From: Nakaseomyces glabratus
Taxonomy: Eukaryota; Ascomycota; Saccharomycetes; Saccharomycetales; Saccharomycetaceae
Assembly (NCBI RefSeq): GCF_010111755.1
Contig: NC_088960.1
Location: forward strand, 62,001 to 126,000
Length of the DNA stretch: 64,000 nt
Reading direction: 5' to 3'
The notes below the pieces were generated by a model, which was given only the letters and a program-made list of their open reading frames with translations, did not search any database and was not told where the DNA came from. Position numbers and translations under genes: made by a program. Shown here piece by piece: positions 11,889 through 24,300 of the stretch. Position 1 is the stretch's first letter; every line of letters begins with the position of its first letter.

Positions 11889-12513
11889 GATTGTGTGTTG
11901 AAATTTATATTTTTGTGTAGAGATTTTTCTAGATCAAGGCAATTTCTAGGTTTTAAATCTATAGTAACCTATCTTATCCACCTAATATTTTTCCTTAATT
12001 TCTGGTAGGTTCCCTGTTATCGAGGTAGCAAATGTAGCTCTACTTTCAGCGTTTGAGCAAGTTAACTCCACTTTCTAATTGAGACAATTCCGTCTCCAGC
12101 CTGAAACAGTTATAGTCTCCCTAACAATTACAAGACGTGCATTCCTTTCTAATTGACTATTATTGCTCGTCTCACTGCTGTCTTAGACTTTTGGCAAATG
12201 GCCGAATTGGGAAAAACCTTCAATCATTATATACGCAACATTTGAGTTGCTATTTGAGTAGTATGTATAATAAGCTATTTCATCAAGAATAGTAACTTTC
12301 TGAAGACTATACTGTTTAGTTACACTGACAGAGCGCATCATATCGTTGATATTGAATGCTATTAGCGGTTGGAATGCTTGAATGTTACAGTGATTAGTTC
12401 TTATAATATGTTATATACCGTGCTAAAATATTAATGATGTGTAAAAGAGTTGACGGTCATTCCAAGGGGACCTTTGATTTCATTATATTGAGGGAGGGGT
12501 GTTGAATGTATAT
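11889..12513. other. Intergenic region VMA16 promoter / THR1 3' end
   Basis: A 625-bp spacer between two minus-strand genes. No convincing motif or gene was found. Confidence 0.5.
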
Positions 12514-13587
12514 TTATAATTGTTCTACAGTGACACCTTCGTATGCTGGTTCCAGTAGTTTCCAGGTACATTTGACGTTCTTCTTGTGGAATCCGTTGAT
12601 GATCTCTGCGGCGATATCCTCGAAGTTCTCTGTAGCCAAGGCCAGGATAGTTGGACCAGCACCAGATAGACAGATACCTAATAGTCCTGGATATGCTGTT
12701 GGTGTGACACTGTTCAGAATCTCAGTCAGGCCTGGGATCAAGGTCTTTCTGTATGGCTGGTGAACACGATCTTGCATTGCAGGGTAGATCAACTTGGCAT
12801 CTGGTGGGTCTAATGTCAAAGCCGTGGTCAAGACAGCCAATCTTTGCAAGTTGAAAACTAAGTCCTGGGTGGTGTATGCCTTTGGTAGGACACCACGAGA
12901 GTCAGCAGTGGACAACTCAAATTGTGGGATAATAGCAATACACTTAATAGCTGGGTTCCATTGGTATTTGACATGTCTACCGATGTCGGAAGGTGGTAAT
13001 GGTGGAACCAAACCGGTATCTTCACCACCAGATGGTTCAGGTAGCACTTCACTCAGAGGAATTTCTCTTCTTTCCATTTCTTGGGTAGTCAAGTCCCTCA
13101 AGAAAGAACCACAGAAACCACCCATCATGGCGGCGGTAATGTTATCTGGGTGACGTTCAATCATTAGACAGTAGTCGAGCATACGTTGCTTAGAGAAACC
13201 TAATTGACCTACTTCATTACCTAACACTACACCGGCAACAACGGCAGCACCAGAGGAACCTAGACCACGACCCAATGGGATAGGGTTGTGAACATTGATC
13301 TTGGTTCCACTTGGGAACTTCCTGATATCATTACAGCGCAGCACATACAACGCAGTTCTTGTTATTAAATTGGCATCAGATTCCAAAGGTACTGAGTCAT
13401 AACCTTCACTGTCCTCAGTATAGCTCAACTTACAATTGTTCTTGTCATCGTTGGTCTCTTGGGCATTCAATGCATCAATCTCAACATCTAGCTCCAAAAA
13501 TAGGTTCAAACCGACACCTAGAACATCATAACCAGGACCAATGTTGGCCGATGAGGCAGGAACCTTTATCTTAAAGTGACGAACCAT
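12514..13587 (-). CDS. THR1: Homoserine kinase
   Basis: A 357-residue GHMP-family kinase that phosphorylates homoserine with ATP, the penultimate step of threonine synthesis in the cytosol. The GHMP ATP-binding motif PLGRGLGSSGAA is at residues 104-115. The N-terminal KIKVPASSANIGPGYDVLGV motif and the C-terminal glycine-rich LSGAGPTILAL motif are also present. The length equals that of S. cerevisiae Thr1. The start ATG complement is at 13585-13587. It is divergent from MAS2 across 387 bp. I did not find a full Gcn4 site (TGACTCA) in that interval, only weaker matches such as TGACTAA near 13792. Confidence 0.97.
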   Translation of the reverse strand: MVRHFKIKVPASSANIGPGYDVLGVGLNLFLELDVEIDALNAQETNDDKNNCKLSYTEDSEGYDSVPLESDANLITRTALYVLRCNDIRKFPSGTKINVHNPIPLGRGLGSSGAAVVAGVVLGNEVGQLGFSKQRMLDYCLMIERHPDNITAAMMGGFCGSFLRDLTTQEMERREIPLSEVLPEPSGGEDTGLVPPLPPSDIGRHVKYQWNPAIKCIAIIPQFELSTADSRGVLPKAYTTQDLVFNLQRLAVLTTALTLDPPDAKLIYPAMQDRVHQPYRKTLIPGLTEILNSVTPTAYPGLLGICLSGAGPTILALATENFEDIAAEIINGFHKKNVKCTWKLLEPAYEGVTVEQL

Positions 13588-13804
13588 TTTTATATTATGT
13601 TTTTATTTTAATTGTTATGACTGTGCAAGCTTTCAAAGCGTTAATTCCTCCACCAGTTTTAGGGTAAAACGACCGCTGAAACAACACAATTAAACTGCTT
13701 TACTAGCACTCGAGTGACAAAAATTTAATACCGATATTAAAGAAACAAAGAGTAACAGTGTTTAAGTATTGATTCTAGAATGGCTCAAACTCTGACTAAA
13801 AATC

Positions 13805-13836
13805 GATGAGTTTCTTGAATTTTTGAAAAATTTTTT
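13805..13836 (+). promoter_or_regulatory. PAC-like core plus RRPE in THR1/MAS2 promoter
   Basis: GATGAG at 13805-13810 is followed by TGAAAAATTTTTT at 13824-13836. Together these resemble the PAC core and RRPE pair typical of ribosome-biogenesis promoters. They lie about 140-170 bp upstream of MAS2, which is not a ribosome-biogenesis gene. Function is inferred from the motifs only. Confidence 0.45.
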
Positions 13837-13974
13837 GGCAAAAACAAACTAAGCCCGATGACACATCATAGTTGCAAATGAGCCAAGCCAAGGGTTTATA
13901 ATGTCGTTGATATTGTTGGGCAAACGATATGGAATACAACGGGTATTGTCCAAGAAAGATAGCACGCCAGCGCA

Positions 13975-15420
13975 ATGTTGAGAAATTCTTTAAGAGTTGC
14001 GCAAAGACGAGGCTATTTTCAAGTCTCGCGGTTGAAGAATGGCCTGAGAGTTGCCACGAGTGATACACCTGGGCACTTCAGTGCATTGGGTATGTACGTA
14101 AGCAGTGGGTCCCGTTACGAGACAGGTAGTTTAAAAGGTTGTACACATATTGTTGATAGACTAGCGTTCAAATCGACAAAGAATATCGATGCGCGTTCGA
14201 TGATGGAGACTTTAGAACTATTAGGGGGAAATTACCAGTGCACTTCCTCGAGAGAATCAATGATGTACCAGGCCTCTGTGTTCAATAGGGATGTGGAAAA
14301 GATGCTAAACTTACTTGCAGAGACTATTCGCTTTCCAAAAATTACTGAAGAAGAGTTACAAGAACAAAAATTTACCGCACAATATGAAATAGACAACATT
14401 TGGACCAAGCCGGACTTGATCTTGCCTGAACTGTTACATAACACTGCATACTCAGGGGAGACTTTGGGTTCCCCTCTTATTTGCCCCAGAGAAATATTAC
14501 CATCCATTACAAAGAAAAGCTTGCTGAACTATAGGGAAAAGTTCTACAATCCCGAAAATACCGTCGCTGCCTTTGTTGGGCAACCTCATGAGAAATCCAT
14601 TGAATTAGCAGAAAAATATTTGGGTGATTGGACTACAACAGGTGAGCCTTTAGATAAAACTGCTGCACATTATACCGGTGGTGAAACATGCATACCATCT
14701 GCTCCTGTATTTGGAACAATGCCAGAACTAATGCACATACAAATTGGTTTTGAAGGGTTACCTATTGACCACCCTGACATATATGCTCTAGCCACATTAC
14801 AGACATTGCTTGGAGGTGGTGGCTCATTTAGTGCAGGTGGACCTGGCAAGGGTATGTATTCCCGTTTATACACTCATGTTTTGAACCAGTACTATTTCGT
14901 TGAAAACTGTGTCTCTTTTAACCATGCTTACTCTGATTCTGGTATTTTTGGCATATCACTTTCATGCATACCTCAAGCAGCACCTCAAGCAGCAGAAGTT
15001 ATCGCACAACAATTTTATAATTGTTTCGCAAATGGCGCCTTACGTCTAACAGATGCAGAGGTTTCAAGGGCCAAAAATCAACTAAAATCGTCCTTGCTAA
15101 TGAACTTAGAATCAAAACTAGTAGAACTAGAAGACATGGGTAGACAAGTTTTGATGCATGGCAAAAAGATACCTGTATCTGAAATGGTTTCTAAAATCGA
15201 GTCCCTCACAACAAAAGATATTAGTAGAGTCGCAGAGATGGTATTTACAGGTAAAGCTCACAACAAGGGCAATGGAACCGGTAGGGCGACGATTGTTATG
15301 CAAGGTGATAGAGCTGCTTTTGGTGATGTTCAGGAAGTGCTTGGTCACTACGGTCTTGGTTCAAGCTCTTTTAGCACTGACCAATCAAAATCATCAACAA
15401 CAAAGCTGAAATGGTTTTAG
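13975..15420 (+). CDS. MAS2: Mitochondrial processing peptidase alpha subunit
   Basis: A 481-residue matrix protein that recognises presequences and works with the catalytic beta subunit Mas1. The N-terminus [16 protein letters not shown] is arginine-rich and free of acidic residues, as expected for a mitochondrial presequence. The M16 peptidase fold is clear, but the zinc motif HxxEH is replaced by HIVDR, which marks the non-catalytic alpha subunit. The substrate-guiding glycine-rich loop [19 protein letters not shown] is intact. The length is near that of S. cerevisiae Mas2 (482). It is convergent with MYO1 across 299 bp. Gene order matches YHR024C. Confidence 0.97.
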   Translation: MLRNSLRVAQRRGYFQVSRLKNGLRVATSDTPGHFSALGMYVSSGSRYETGSLKGCTHIVDRLAFKSTKNIDARSMMETLELLGGNYQCTSSRESMMYQASVFNRDVEKMLNLLAETIRFPKITEEELQEQKFTAQYEIDNIWTKPDLILPELLHNTAYSGETLGSPLICPREILPSITKKSLLNYREKFYNPENTVAAFVGQPHEKSIELAEKYLGDWTTTGEPLDKTAAHYTGGETCIPSAPVFGTMPELMHIQIGFEGLPIDHPDIYALATLQTLLGGGGSFSAGGPGKGMYSRLYTHVLNQYYFVENCVSFNHAYSDSGIFGISLSCIPQAAPQAAEVIAQQFYNCFANGALRLTDAEVSRAKNQLKSSLLMNLESKLVELEDMGRQVLMHGKKIPVSEMVSKIESLTTKDISRVAEMVFTGKAHNKGNGTGRATIVMQGDRAAFGDVQEVLGHYGLGSSSFSTDQSKSSTTKLKWF

Positions 15421-15719
15421 ATATTCTAATTCTTGTTTTACAAGTACCAAGCGACAATTTTTAACAGGCATAAGAAGCCCACATTTTCTTGGTTACATTC
15501 GTTTTGGGTTCATGTAAATAACTGTGACTAAGGTATAAACTTGTACATTATAGAGTAGAACAATTGTATACATAAAAAAACAAAAGACCTAATTTAAGAC
15601 ACAATTTTAACAATATTGTCAAAGTGCCATCAAGGTATGTAACATTAAGCAAATGCTTTTAGAAGTAGTTCGCTGATAATGATCATATTGGTCGAAGCAT
15701 TTGCATGTTTGTACCATAC

Positions 15720-18700
15720 TCATGTTTGCACCATTACCTCTTCTTCATTTCTTTGCGAGAAATTATTAGTACCTCCTGATGCGACATGATATCTTTGCTT
15801 CCACAGCATTAGTTCTCTTTCCATTTCATTCATCTTCTCTTGGTATTCCATGTTTTCCCTTACAACCTTTTTCATGTCAATTTCTTGTTGGGAAATATAC
15901 TTTTCTAATTGATGCATCTGTTCATTGTATTTCATGACTGTTTCTTCAAATTTCGTTCTATCACCATTTGCAGTTTCTATTACCTCAACCTGTGAGGCAT
16001 TTCTAGCTTCAAGCTCATTGATTGTCCTTTCGAGTGCCTTCGACTTTTTCATTTCTTCAATTTTCATGTCTCTTTCATCATTTAACAATGTTTCAACTTC
16101 ATGTATTTTCCTGAGCCAAGCTTCTTTCTCGGAGGTATCAGATAATCTTTGATCAAGATCCTTTATAGTTTCTTCTAATCTAACTGTGACACTTTTCAAT
16201 GTCTCCGCCTCTTCAACTAAATCAATATTTTTCTGCTTTTCTTCATCATATTTCATTTTGTATGATTCAAGATCCATTTGAATAGACTTCACTAATTGCT
16301 CATTCCTCTCATTTTGCTCGGTTTGTAAACGAAGTGTCTCCTCGAGGTTCCTTAACTTATCATTAACATCAACATTGTGTTTTACTGTCGCGTTGAACTG
16401 CTCTGTAGAATTACCAAGTTCAGATCTTAGTCTGTCTGACTCTTGAAGTAGAGTATCTCTTTGTTGACTTAGGGCTTCATAATCATCGTTTAGCTTTTTC
16501 AAATTTGACTCCATATCAATCAATTTTTGGTTCAAATCTTTGATAATTTCTTGATTTTCGTCTCTCTCCTCACCCAACTGACCAACAATAGTTTCGTAAT
16601 GCTCAGATTGCTTTAGTAAATGCTCTATTTTGGCTTCTGAGTCGTTCTTCAATGTTTCTAACTTGTACTTCAATGTCGATATTTCTTTCTTAAATTCACC
16701 ACTATATTTTGAAGATTCATCCAAAGCCTCCTTCAATCTCTCAATTTCATTGGTATATCTTGAAACATCACTGCTTGTGTTCAATCTCTCCTTGAAATGA
16801 TGCACATCGGTTTGAAGTAATTGATTCATATCTTGGACTCTCTTGAGCTCCAAGAGTGTTTCTTGTAATTGCATGTCTAAATCATTCTTTTCTGTTTCGC
16901 GATCCCAGATAGTCTTATCTTTTTGCTTATTTGAGCTTTTGAGTTTTTCAATAACAGTTGCCATCCCCTTTATATCATCTTCTGCTTGTTTTAACGCATG
17001 ATTATATTCTCTTAACTGAGTCTCATTGGCATTAAGATCACTCAAACAATCTTCGTATTGCTGCCTTTGTTGACGTAAATTAGAAGTCAGCATTTCCTTT
17101 TGTCGTTCAGTGGATTCTAAATCTTTCTGAAGTCTTTCAACTTGCTCCTCTAAAAGAACTTCTTTCACACTACCTTGTTTGATTTCATGCTTTAAACTAC
17201 CACAAATATTCTCAAACTCAGAAAGCTTATCTTGAAGCTTGAAATTCTCGATCTTGTAAAACCTTAACTCCTCTTCATACTTGGATATGCTATCCTTATT
17301 TGTGAATATCTCACCACTAGGTAGGTTTGTCCTATCTTTGAAAGGCAATGAGCGTAGCTTATTTTCCAAAGCACGGACATGCTCTTCACTAGCCTCATAC
17401 TTGATCTTGTAAATATCAGAAGTTGAATCAACCTTTTGAATCAACTCAAATTTAGAATGCAGAGCTGTTATTGCTGCCTCTGCTTCTTTATGTGCCTTCT
17501 GTTCTGCATTCAACTGCATTTTTAGGTGTTGAACTTCGAGGAGGATTTGCTCTACATTGACATCAGAAGGTTTTATATCCGAGAGCAATTGATCTATATC
17601 AGCCTGCATCCCTTTGTTTTCTAGGAAGTGTTTTAGTTTCTTTAGTTGTGCCTTTACTGTCTGCGACTCAAAAGAAGAAGAAGCAAGTCTAGTTTCGGTG
17701 AACCTTAATCGGGATATCAGATTTTTATTTTCTTCAATTGCTTCTTCTAAAGAAGTAGATTGTTCATGGAGAGCCGTTTTGATTTCGTAATATTTCTTGA
17801 GTAAAACATCTTTGTCCGCATTGGATAAGTCATCCAAATGTAAACTTCTTTGAACTACTCGATCACCTAATAGCTTTTGATTGAGGTATTTGTTTAAAGA
17901 TTTTTCATCTTCAAGTTGTTTCTTTAGAAGTGAAATATCCGATCTCGACTCCATTGGACTATTCTCTCTATTTATATGCTCCTGCTTAGCCATTTCCTCA
18001 ATTTGGTTCTTCATTTGGGCATAGTTTTCGTTCGCTTTCCTTAGAGCCATTTTCATTTCAGACAATTCTTTAGACAATTTATCATTTTCAGCCATCAAGC
18101 TATCTCTTTGCTTTAGAATCTCATTTATTTCACCTTGATTGGAGGCAAACCTAGCCTTCAATCTTTCAATCTCCTTTTCCTTAGATGAAACTTGTTGGAT
18201 AGTGTTAGCATGTAATTTTTTGTTCTTTCCAACCTCTTCTCGCAACTCAGCATTCTCGTTGAGAAGAGATTTCAATTTTGTTAGGGCAACATTACAGTTC
18301 TTTTCCAAAGTTTGCAGTTTTATATCTAGATCTTTGTTTGATATATGCTCCTTCTGCTTCAATTCATCAATAATATGGTCTCTTTCTTTGATATCATGGC
18401 TAAGTTTCTCTATAACCCTCTCCTTTTCCATCTTTTCATTCTCAAGCTTCTTCAGAACTTCAGTATCCATGGAAATTTGCCTAGTAATATCGCCCTTTTC
18501 AGATTCCAAAGAAGAGAGCTTTCTAGTTAGCTCTGCAATAGAAGCATCTTTCTCATTGTTCTTTTCTTCAAGTTTTTGCCTGACTAGTTCCAATTCTTGA
18601 ATTTTTGAGATTGCCGCCTCTTTCTCAGAGAGTAAGGTACTTTTATCTTCTCTAATTTCCTTGATCATTGTCTCAATTTCTCTTTGCTGTTCATTTGATT

Positions 18701-21374
18701 TTGATAGTAATTGCTCATTTCTTTTGAGTTTTTCCTTTTCAACATCTAATAAATTTTTAACGTCATTTAACTCATTAAGCAGATCATTGTGTTTTGCAGT
18801 ATGTATTTTCTTTTCAGTTTCAACTGCTGTCAACTTTTGTTCCAGGACCTTGATCTTTTCTGTGTATTTTCTGCTATCTACAATATTTTGTGATGATGCT
18901 AACAATGGCTTTATTTTCATATACATGTTAAACCATGGGTCTTGCATTTTTTCATTATACTTCCGGAATACATTCCCTATCATTTCTGATGCCCGCATCT
19001 TTTGAATTTCACCCTTAGTTCTTTTCCTCTGTGACCATCCTCTAATTATCGAGTTAAACCTAACTGTTATTTCAAATAATATACTCTCTTTCTTACTTTC
19101 CAGCTCTGCAAGAGTTCCTGCTTTAAAGAAAAGCTTGGAAGTACCAACTTTATATGTTGTTGGATCCAGATGAAGTTCGGAGATCAAGATTTGAGAGCTC
19201 TGCTTATAGTTGATTGCATCACTTGATTTATCTAGGTGTTCCGATAATATCCTATAGCGTTCATAAAACTCCTTGAATAAGATACGATTCGGATAACCTT
19301 CTCGCGCTATTCTTATACCCTCTAAAACACCATTGCATCTCAGCTGATCTAAAATCAATCTTCTGTCAAATGTCTCTGACATTTTTTTATTGTTTGGGAT
19401 GATGCATCTCACAAAGTGTGGATTTGTTAGGGCTAATTGTGATAACAATGAAGATTGTTGCTCCCTATGGCGTGATAGGGCAGTCTTCAGGTTGGTTCGA
19501 CCTTTTCCTAGACTGTTAATAGAAGCCGATGAAGAAGAGTGAGTCAATCTTGTTGGTGAGGATGATGGGGAACTAATACTTTCAAATCCACTGAAGAACT
19601 CTGAAATCAATCTATTCGATGAAACTGATAAAATATTAACTAGATTCTCATTTAGGGGGTCCTTATTTTTTGCTAACCACCCATTAACATGATACTCAAC
19701 ATCGCCAGCATAGTGTTTTAAAACAAAACACATATCTAATTTTGATCTCTTGAATTTTGTAGAGTTTTGTTGCCAAGTTGATATTAGTTTAGAGTAGAAT
19801 GAGGAATCTTCCGATTTAGGTAAAATTGTTTCTTCATCAAGAAGCGGTAATATACCTGTTGGTGGTCCTTTTGCTTCCAATAGATTTATTGTCGATTGTA
19901 GATCTTTTCCATAATCTACATAATCCCATTGAATGTTTTCCTTTAAGTACTCACTTTGTTCCAGTACAAACATATGATGATTAAAGAACTGTTGAAGCTT
20001 CTCATTAGTATAGTTAATACAGAGTTGTTCAAAAGAATTATGCTCAAATATCTCAAAACCAGCAATGTCTAACAATCCTATGTAGTTAGCTGTCATAGAT
20101 CCATGGTTAAGACTCATATTGATTGTATCCACAATATATCCAAATAGGTGCTCATATAATGTTCTACACAGAGAGTTGATGATAAAACGGGCCTGATTTG
20201 CATTTTTAGCCTGCGATACCCATTCTCTACCTGCTTTTGACCGCGGTTTCAAGATTGCCGTTTTGAAATCACTCTCTGAAACACCTAGCAATGTAGCAAT
20301 TGCAGATATGTCGGATTTGAAGGATGCCTGTTCAGATTTCTCAGATACAAATTCTATGTTTCCACAATGTAAGATGACAGCTACAATTTTAAAAATAGAG
20401 TTAATCTGATCTTTACCAAATCCAACTGTTTCAAGTGCAACTAACAACTTTTGGAACTCTGCAGCATCGTCAACCCCGGGTATCACATGATTCGAGTTTG
20501 CTAATATTTGATAATGTGCGAAATCATTTGATGACAATTTATATATGGACTCAAGATCTTTCTGTGATGTACCTTTCAACAATTGATAAAATATATGATA
20601 ATTCCTTTCATTTCTATTTTCATTGGTAATCCTTGACTTTTCTAATAGATACCATTCTATGAACGCTCCATTGATCTTCCCACTTTGATCAAATTCTATT
20701 TTTATGAATTTACCAAATCTGGATGAGTTATTATTACGCACAGTTTGGGCGTTACCAAAGGACTCCAAAACAGGATTACTTTGTAAGATTTTCATTTCAA
20801 AGTTATTTGAGACTTCAAACGAGTCTGATGTTATAGATGCCAAATACTGCAGGATTTTCTTTGTATTCTCGGTTTTACCAGCACCCGATTCACCTGTGAC
20901 CAAAATGGATTGGTCTTGTTTTTTGGATTTTAAATCACGATAGGCGCTTTCTGCAACTTCAAATATATGTGGTTTTTGAGAGGTTTCCTCATTAGAACTG
21001 TGATAGGATTTGATAGTAGAGTTTGAATACAGGTTGCTTATTTCTTTATATGGATTGATTGCAACCAAAAACAAACCAGAGTACGTATATATGAGATTGT
21101 CCTTATACCTGTTCTCCAAATTGTTTAGTACACTAGGCTCATTTAGATGTGTTAACTCAGACATATTGTCAACTCTGTCGAAGTTTGCTGGGTTTACTGG
21201 AAATATCTCGGAGATTTTGAAAGTGGCTGTTTCACCGTCATTGTCTTTCTTGACTAAACCTACTTGCTGCTCAACACCAGTAAATTTATCCTTGACTATA
21301 TCTGTATTCAATAAGTCACCACGGACAAATATCTCTACTGGGTCGGGAACCCACACTCTCATATCTTGATTCAT
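15720..21374 (-). CDS. MYO1: Type II myosin heavy chain
   Basis: An 1884-residue conventional myosin II, the motor of the cytokinetic actomyosin ring at the bud neck. The N-terminal motor domain (about residues 1-770) has the P-loop GESGAGKT at 161-168, switch I NNSSRFGKF and switch II LLDIAGFEIFE. A short neck follows with degenerate IQ-like sequence (RFNSIIRGWSQRKRTK). From about residue 850 to the end it is almost entirely heptad coiled coil rich in E, K, L and Q, including the region needed for dimerisation and ring targeting. S. cerevisiae Myo1 is 1928 residues. ATG complement at 21372-21374. It lies between MAS2 and a YHR022C-like gene, as in S. cerevisiae. Confidence 0.96.
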   Translation of the reverse strand: MNQDMRVWVPDPVEIFVRGDLLNTDIVKDKFTGVEQQVGLVKKDNDGETATFKISEIFPVNPANFDRVDNMSELTHLNEPSVLNNLENRYKDNLIYTYSGLFLVAINPYKEISNLYSNSTIKSYHSSNEETSQKPHIFEVAESAYRDLKSKKQDQSILVTGESGAGKTENTKKILQYLASITSDSFEVSNNFEMKILQSNPVLESFGNAQTVRNNNSSRFGKFIKIEFDQSGKINGAFIEWYLLEKSRITNENRNERNYHIFYQLLKGTSQKDLESIYKLSSNDFAHYQILANSNHVIPGVDDAAEFQKLLVALETVGFGKDQINSIFKIVAVILHCGNIEFVSEKSEQASFKSDISAIATLLGVSESDFKTAILKPRSKAGREWVSQAKNANQARFIINSLCRTLYEHLFGYIVDTINMSLNHGSMTANYIGLLDIAGFEIFEHNSFEQLCINYTNEKLQQFFNHHMFVLEQSEYLKENIQWDYVDYGKDLQSTINLLEAKGPPTGILPLLDEETILPKSEDSSFYSKLISTWQQNSTKFKRSKLDMCFVLKHYAGDVEYHVNGWLAKNKDPLNENLVNILSVSSNRLISEFFSGFESISSPSSSPTRLTHSSSSASINSLGKGRTNLKTALSRHREQQSSLLSQLALTNPHFVRCIIPNNKKMSETFDRRLILDQLRCNGVLEGIRIAREGYPNRILFKEFYERYRILSEHLDKSSDAINYKQSSQILISELHLDPTTYKVGTSKLFFKAGTLAELESKKESILFEITVRFNSIIRGWSQRKRTKGEIQKMRASEMIGNVFRKYNEKMQDPWFNMYMKIKPLLASSQNIVDSRKYTEKIKVLEQKLTAVETEKKIHTAKHNDLLNELNDVKNLLDVEKEKLKRNEQLLSKSNEQQREIETMIKEIREDKSTLLSEKEAAISKIQELELVRQKLEEKNNEKDASIAELTRKLSSLESEKGDITRQISMDTEVLKKLENEKMEKERVIEKLSHDIKERDHIIDELKQKEHISNKDLDIKLQTLEKNCNVALTKLKSLLNENAELREEVGKNKKLHANTIQQVSSKEKEIERLKARFASNQGEINEILKQRDSLMAENDKLSKELSEMKMALRKANENYAQMKNQIEEMAKQEHINRENSPMESRSDISLLKKQLEDEKSLNKYLNQKLLGDRVVQRSLHLDDLSNADKDVLLKKYYEIKTALHEQSTSLEEAIEENKNLISRLRFTETRLASSSFESQTVKAQLKKLKHFLENKGMQADIDQLLSDIKPSDVNVEQILLEVQHLKMQLNAEQKAHKEAEAAITALHSKFELIQKVDSTSDIYKIKYEASEEHVRALENKLRSLPFKDRTNLPSGEIFTNKDSISKYEEELRFYKIENFKLQDKLSEFENICGSLKHEIKQGSVKEVLLEEQVERLQKDLESTERQKEMLTSNLRQQRQQYEDCLSDLNANETQLREYNHALKQAEDDIKGMATVIEKLKSSNKQKDKTIWDRETEKNDLDMQLQETLLELKRVQDMNQLLQTDVHHFKERLNTSSDVSRYTNEIERLKEALDESSKYSGEFKKEISTLKYKLETLKNDSEAKIEHLLKQSEHYETIVGQLGEERDENQEIIKDLNQKLIDMESNLKKLNDDYEALSQQRDTLLQESDRLRSELGNSTEQFNATVKHNVDVNDKLRNLEETLRLQTEQNERNEQLVKSIQMDLESYKMKYDEEKQKNIDLVEEAETLKSVTVRLEETIKDLDQRLSDTSEKEAWLRKIHEVETLLNDERDMKIEEMKKSKALERTINELEARNASQVEVIETANGDRTKFEETVMKYNEQMHQLEKYISQQEIDMKKVVRENMEYQEKMNEMERELMLWKQRYHVASGGTNNFSQRNEEEVMVQT

Positions 21375-24300
21375 TATTAAAATGGGCCAATAGTGCCTTC
21401 TGAGATGTATGTGATTGTGTGTTAACGATAGTGAAGGCTCCGACTTATATTAGTAGATTGAATCAGACTACTAGAACCAGATGTTTAACTCACTTATATG
21501 AAATAAAGCTTAAAATATCTTCAAAACAGTCGTGTTTTTCTAGTGATATATTATTTGTATTTGTGATAGTCTATGAAGTTTTTCCCTTAGCGAATGGATA
21601 TTATTAGCAATAGTTTTTTGATCAGTTGTCCGTTATCAATGTATAACACTAGATTAATATTCTTTTTAATCTTTCAAACTTAAATTGTCCATTAAATTAT
21701 AGATTAAAAGCATCCAAAAGGCCTTAAATTTAGTTTATTTTCTTCAATTACAATGTGCTCACTGTTGGCAATAGAGATGGCTATTCTGATACGATTTTAT
21801 GCAAAGACTTCAAATTGTCAACACTTGATCTGTATTAGCTGTCTTCATTAAGTTATTGAATTACCCAAAAGGGTAATTGAAAACAGTCCAAGATGAAAAT
21901 CCAAAATTTTTCGATTTCAGCCTGGCTAAAAATGTTATTTTTTTTTGGTGTTGTCATGGGTCCTTTCATTTTGTAGATAGTTACATCACATGATTTTAGG
22001 TCTAATTGTTGCTTTCTCTTGCAGTTTAGGGTGTTGTCTACAATTGAGCCCTAAAAATTTGAAAATTCAGTTTACTTCAACCCTAAGCATCTTGATGATT
22101 ATTGTGGTTGTACATAACCACAAGGTATTTCCAAGACCTCTAAAGTTCTCAAAAATATAGTTCACATCCAGAAAAACACTTGATTCAGATGTATAATTTT
22201 TTATTGTTTCATTTTTTTTTGTTTTACTCAAATGAATTTCGTGAGACAATTTACCCTTGGGAGGAATTTGCAAGGCTTTGTTAAAACTATCTCACCCTAG
22301 CGGGAAAGCAAAGCTCATCCTCAACTAAAACAAGACCAATAATGCTTGCTCTTACCAAACCAGCAGTTTATTGTAAACGCTACATTTTTTTTTTACTCTA
22401 CTGACGGAGTGTTTACTTTCTCTGACTTTAAATTTTATCATGTTCTCGAACAGGCGCTTCAGGCTCAGGTGCGCCATATAAAGAAATTGAATGATAACCT
22501 CTTAGTACAAAAATAATACATCATTGTTTGATACGTAAACAAAAGCAATATCAGATAAAAATATTGGGATTGAACATCGTTAGCCTTTTTTTGCCGTCCT
22601 TACCCCATGAAATACACTGATTATAGTGCAGTATTCGAAAAGTAAAAAGGCAAAATAGTTAATCTTTTGATGTGGGGTTAACTTTATCTTCACGTAAAAT
22701 ACAAGGAGGATAAATTATGAAATATTTTATCGCTATTCATACTTCACACTTTTCCTGAAATATTGCCCTACTATGCAAAAAGACTAGTAATTTTCCAAAA
22801 TTAATGGAATAGACAGATTATTATATCCCACTTTAGGTCATATATGAATTTGATGTAAGACAAGAAGGGAAACTTATCTGTGCCATTCAGTAGGAATGGA
22901 TATTGCCAACGAACTGAATCTGGAACAACGGACAAAGTGCATAACACTTTTACTGTTGGGCTCCCATTTTCTCCAAACTTTTCTCTTTAGACCTGCACAA
23001 TATTTAGTAACATTATTTGTGCTAACATCACATATGCTACCCTATTTAGCGAGACCTTACTAATAGCATACAAATTCAATACACTACAACAGTAAGCCAT
23101 GCTCGCTCAGAGGAATAATACCAATTAGGTGGGATAGATACTTTACACCAGGCTATTCTATTAAAACTGGGGTCGTTACGGCATTTTATTATTTGAATGG
23201 AATGCCATGACGTTACGTTACTAAAATACCTCGACTTTCGATAAAAGTGGGATACTTGGACCATTTCGAGAAATGAACCTCGTTAGACACTGTATTGTTG
23301 TAGCACGGGATAAGATGGGAAATATCCCACACTATAGTTACATATTTTTTTGGAGGAACTTGTTCGAAGTCCTTGTTACTAATGCTATTATTTTCATGTA
23401 GGTATACTGATTCTTCCTTGTTGCATATATTTAAAGAACCATCCGAACAACTGTTATTATTAAGCAAGCACACAGTGCAGAACAAGCAGAATAGTGGGGG
23501 TGAATAAAAAGGTGGGATATTATTATTAGATAAGGTGTCCTTGTTCCCCGTTAAACAATATCTACCCCGGAAGTTTTCTGACAATTCGATCGATTAGGAA
23601 ATTCGTGGAGTTAAACTTCTTCTGGGGTCAACCATTTATTTTCTTTTTTCAAACAAAATATCGTACAACTACGAGAAAATAAAATTCTGAATAAGCAGGA
23701 CCATTGTACCAGTACTTTTTAATTTCTTTTTGAAGATATTTCCCTCGGGCCTAGGGGATGTGTTTCTTAAAAGCGCAGAGTCAAAACCTTCAACTACTGA
23801 TGTTTCTAAGTAAACGATAGTTGCTTATAGTTGAATGTAGACGTGGGTTTTTCTTGACTGCCGTGAAAAAATGGTCAAAGAAACTAGACCGTTGAGTGTA
23901 TTTTTCGAAATAATAATCCCGTGAAACAGACGTGTACCTGGTACCTGGAATACGGCACTGCAATCCAGGAACAGTATTTCTTTTTTGTCCGACGCAAGCA
24001 AAAACCAGGGCCAACAATTGGATTAATGTTGGCACCCTCAAACCCGAGAGAAATGCTGGCAGTGAATCTTACCTACAGTGTATATACAATGGGGAAGTTA
24101 CTCCAGAAAATAATGTCGCTTCCAGATTTGTACATGTCAGGGACCAGACCTGCGGAACTAAATAACGTACATCCCCGTATTTTTTCTGTTCGAAGATGGA
24201 GCAACCAAAATAACGAAAACTGTTATATAAGTAGTCAGATAATTTGATTTATTTTCCCCACCAATCTTGATAGTTGAGTCTTCATTGGTTCTCGAAACGG

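Noticed and set aside
21980..22060. Possible centromere (ATCACATG at 21984-21991 looks like CDEI)
   Set aside because: No 80-bp highly AT-rich CDEII and no CDEIII-like TTCCGAA element follow at the right distance.
23213..24247. Open frames of 108-123 codons in the gene desert
   Set aside because: No recognisable domain, low-complexity composition, and lengths expected by chance in 3 kb.
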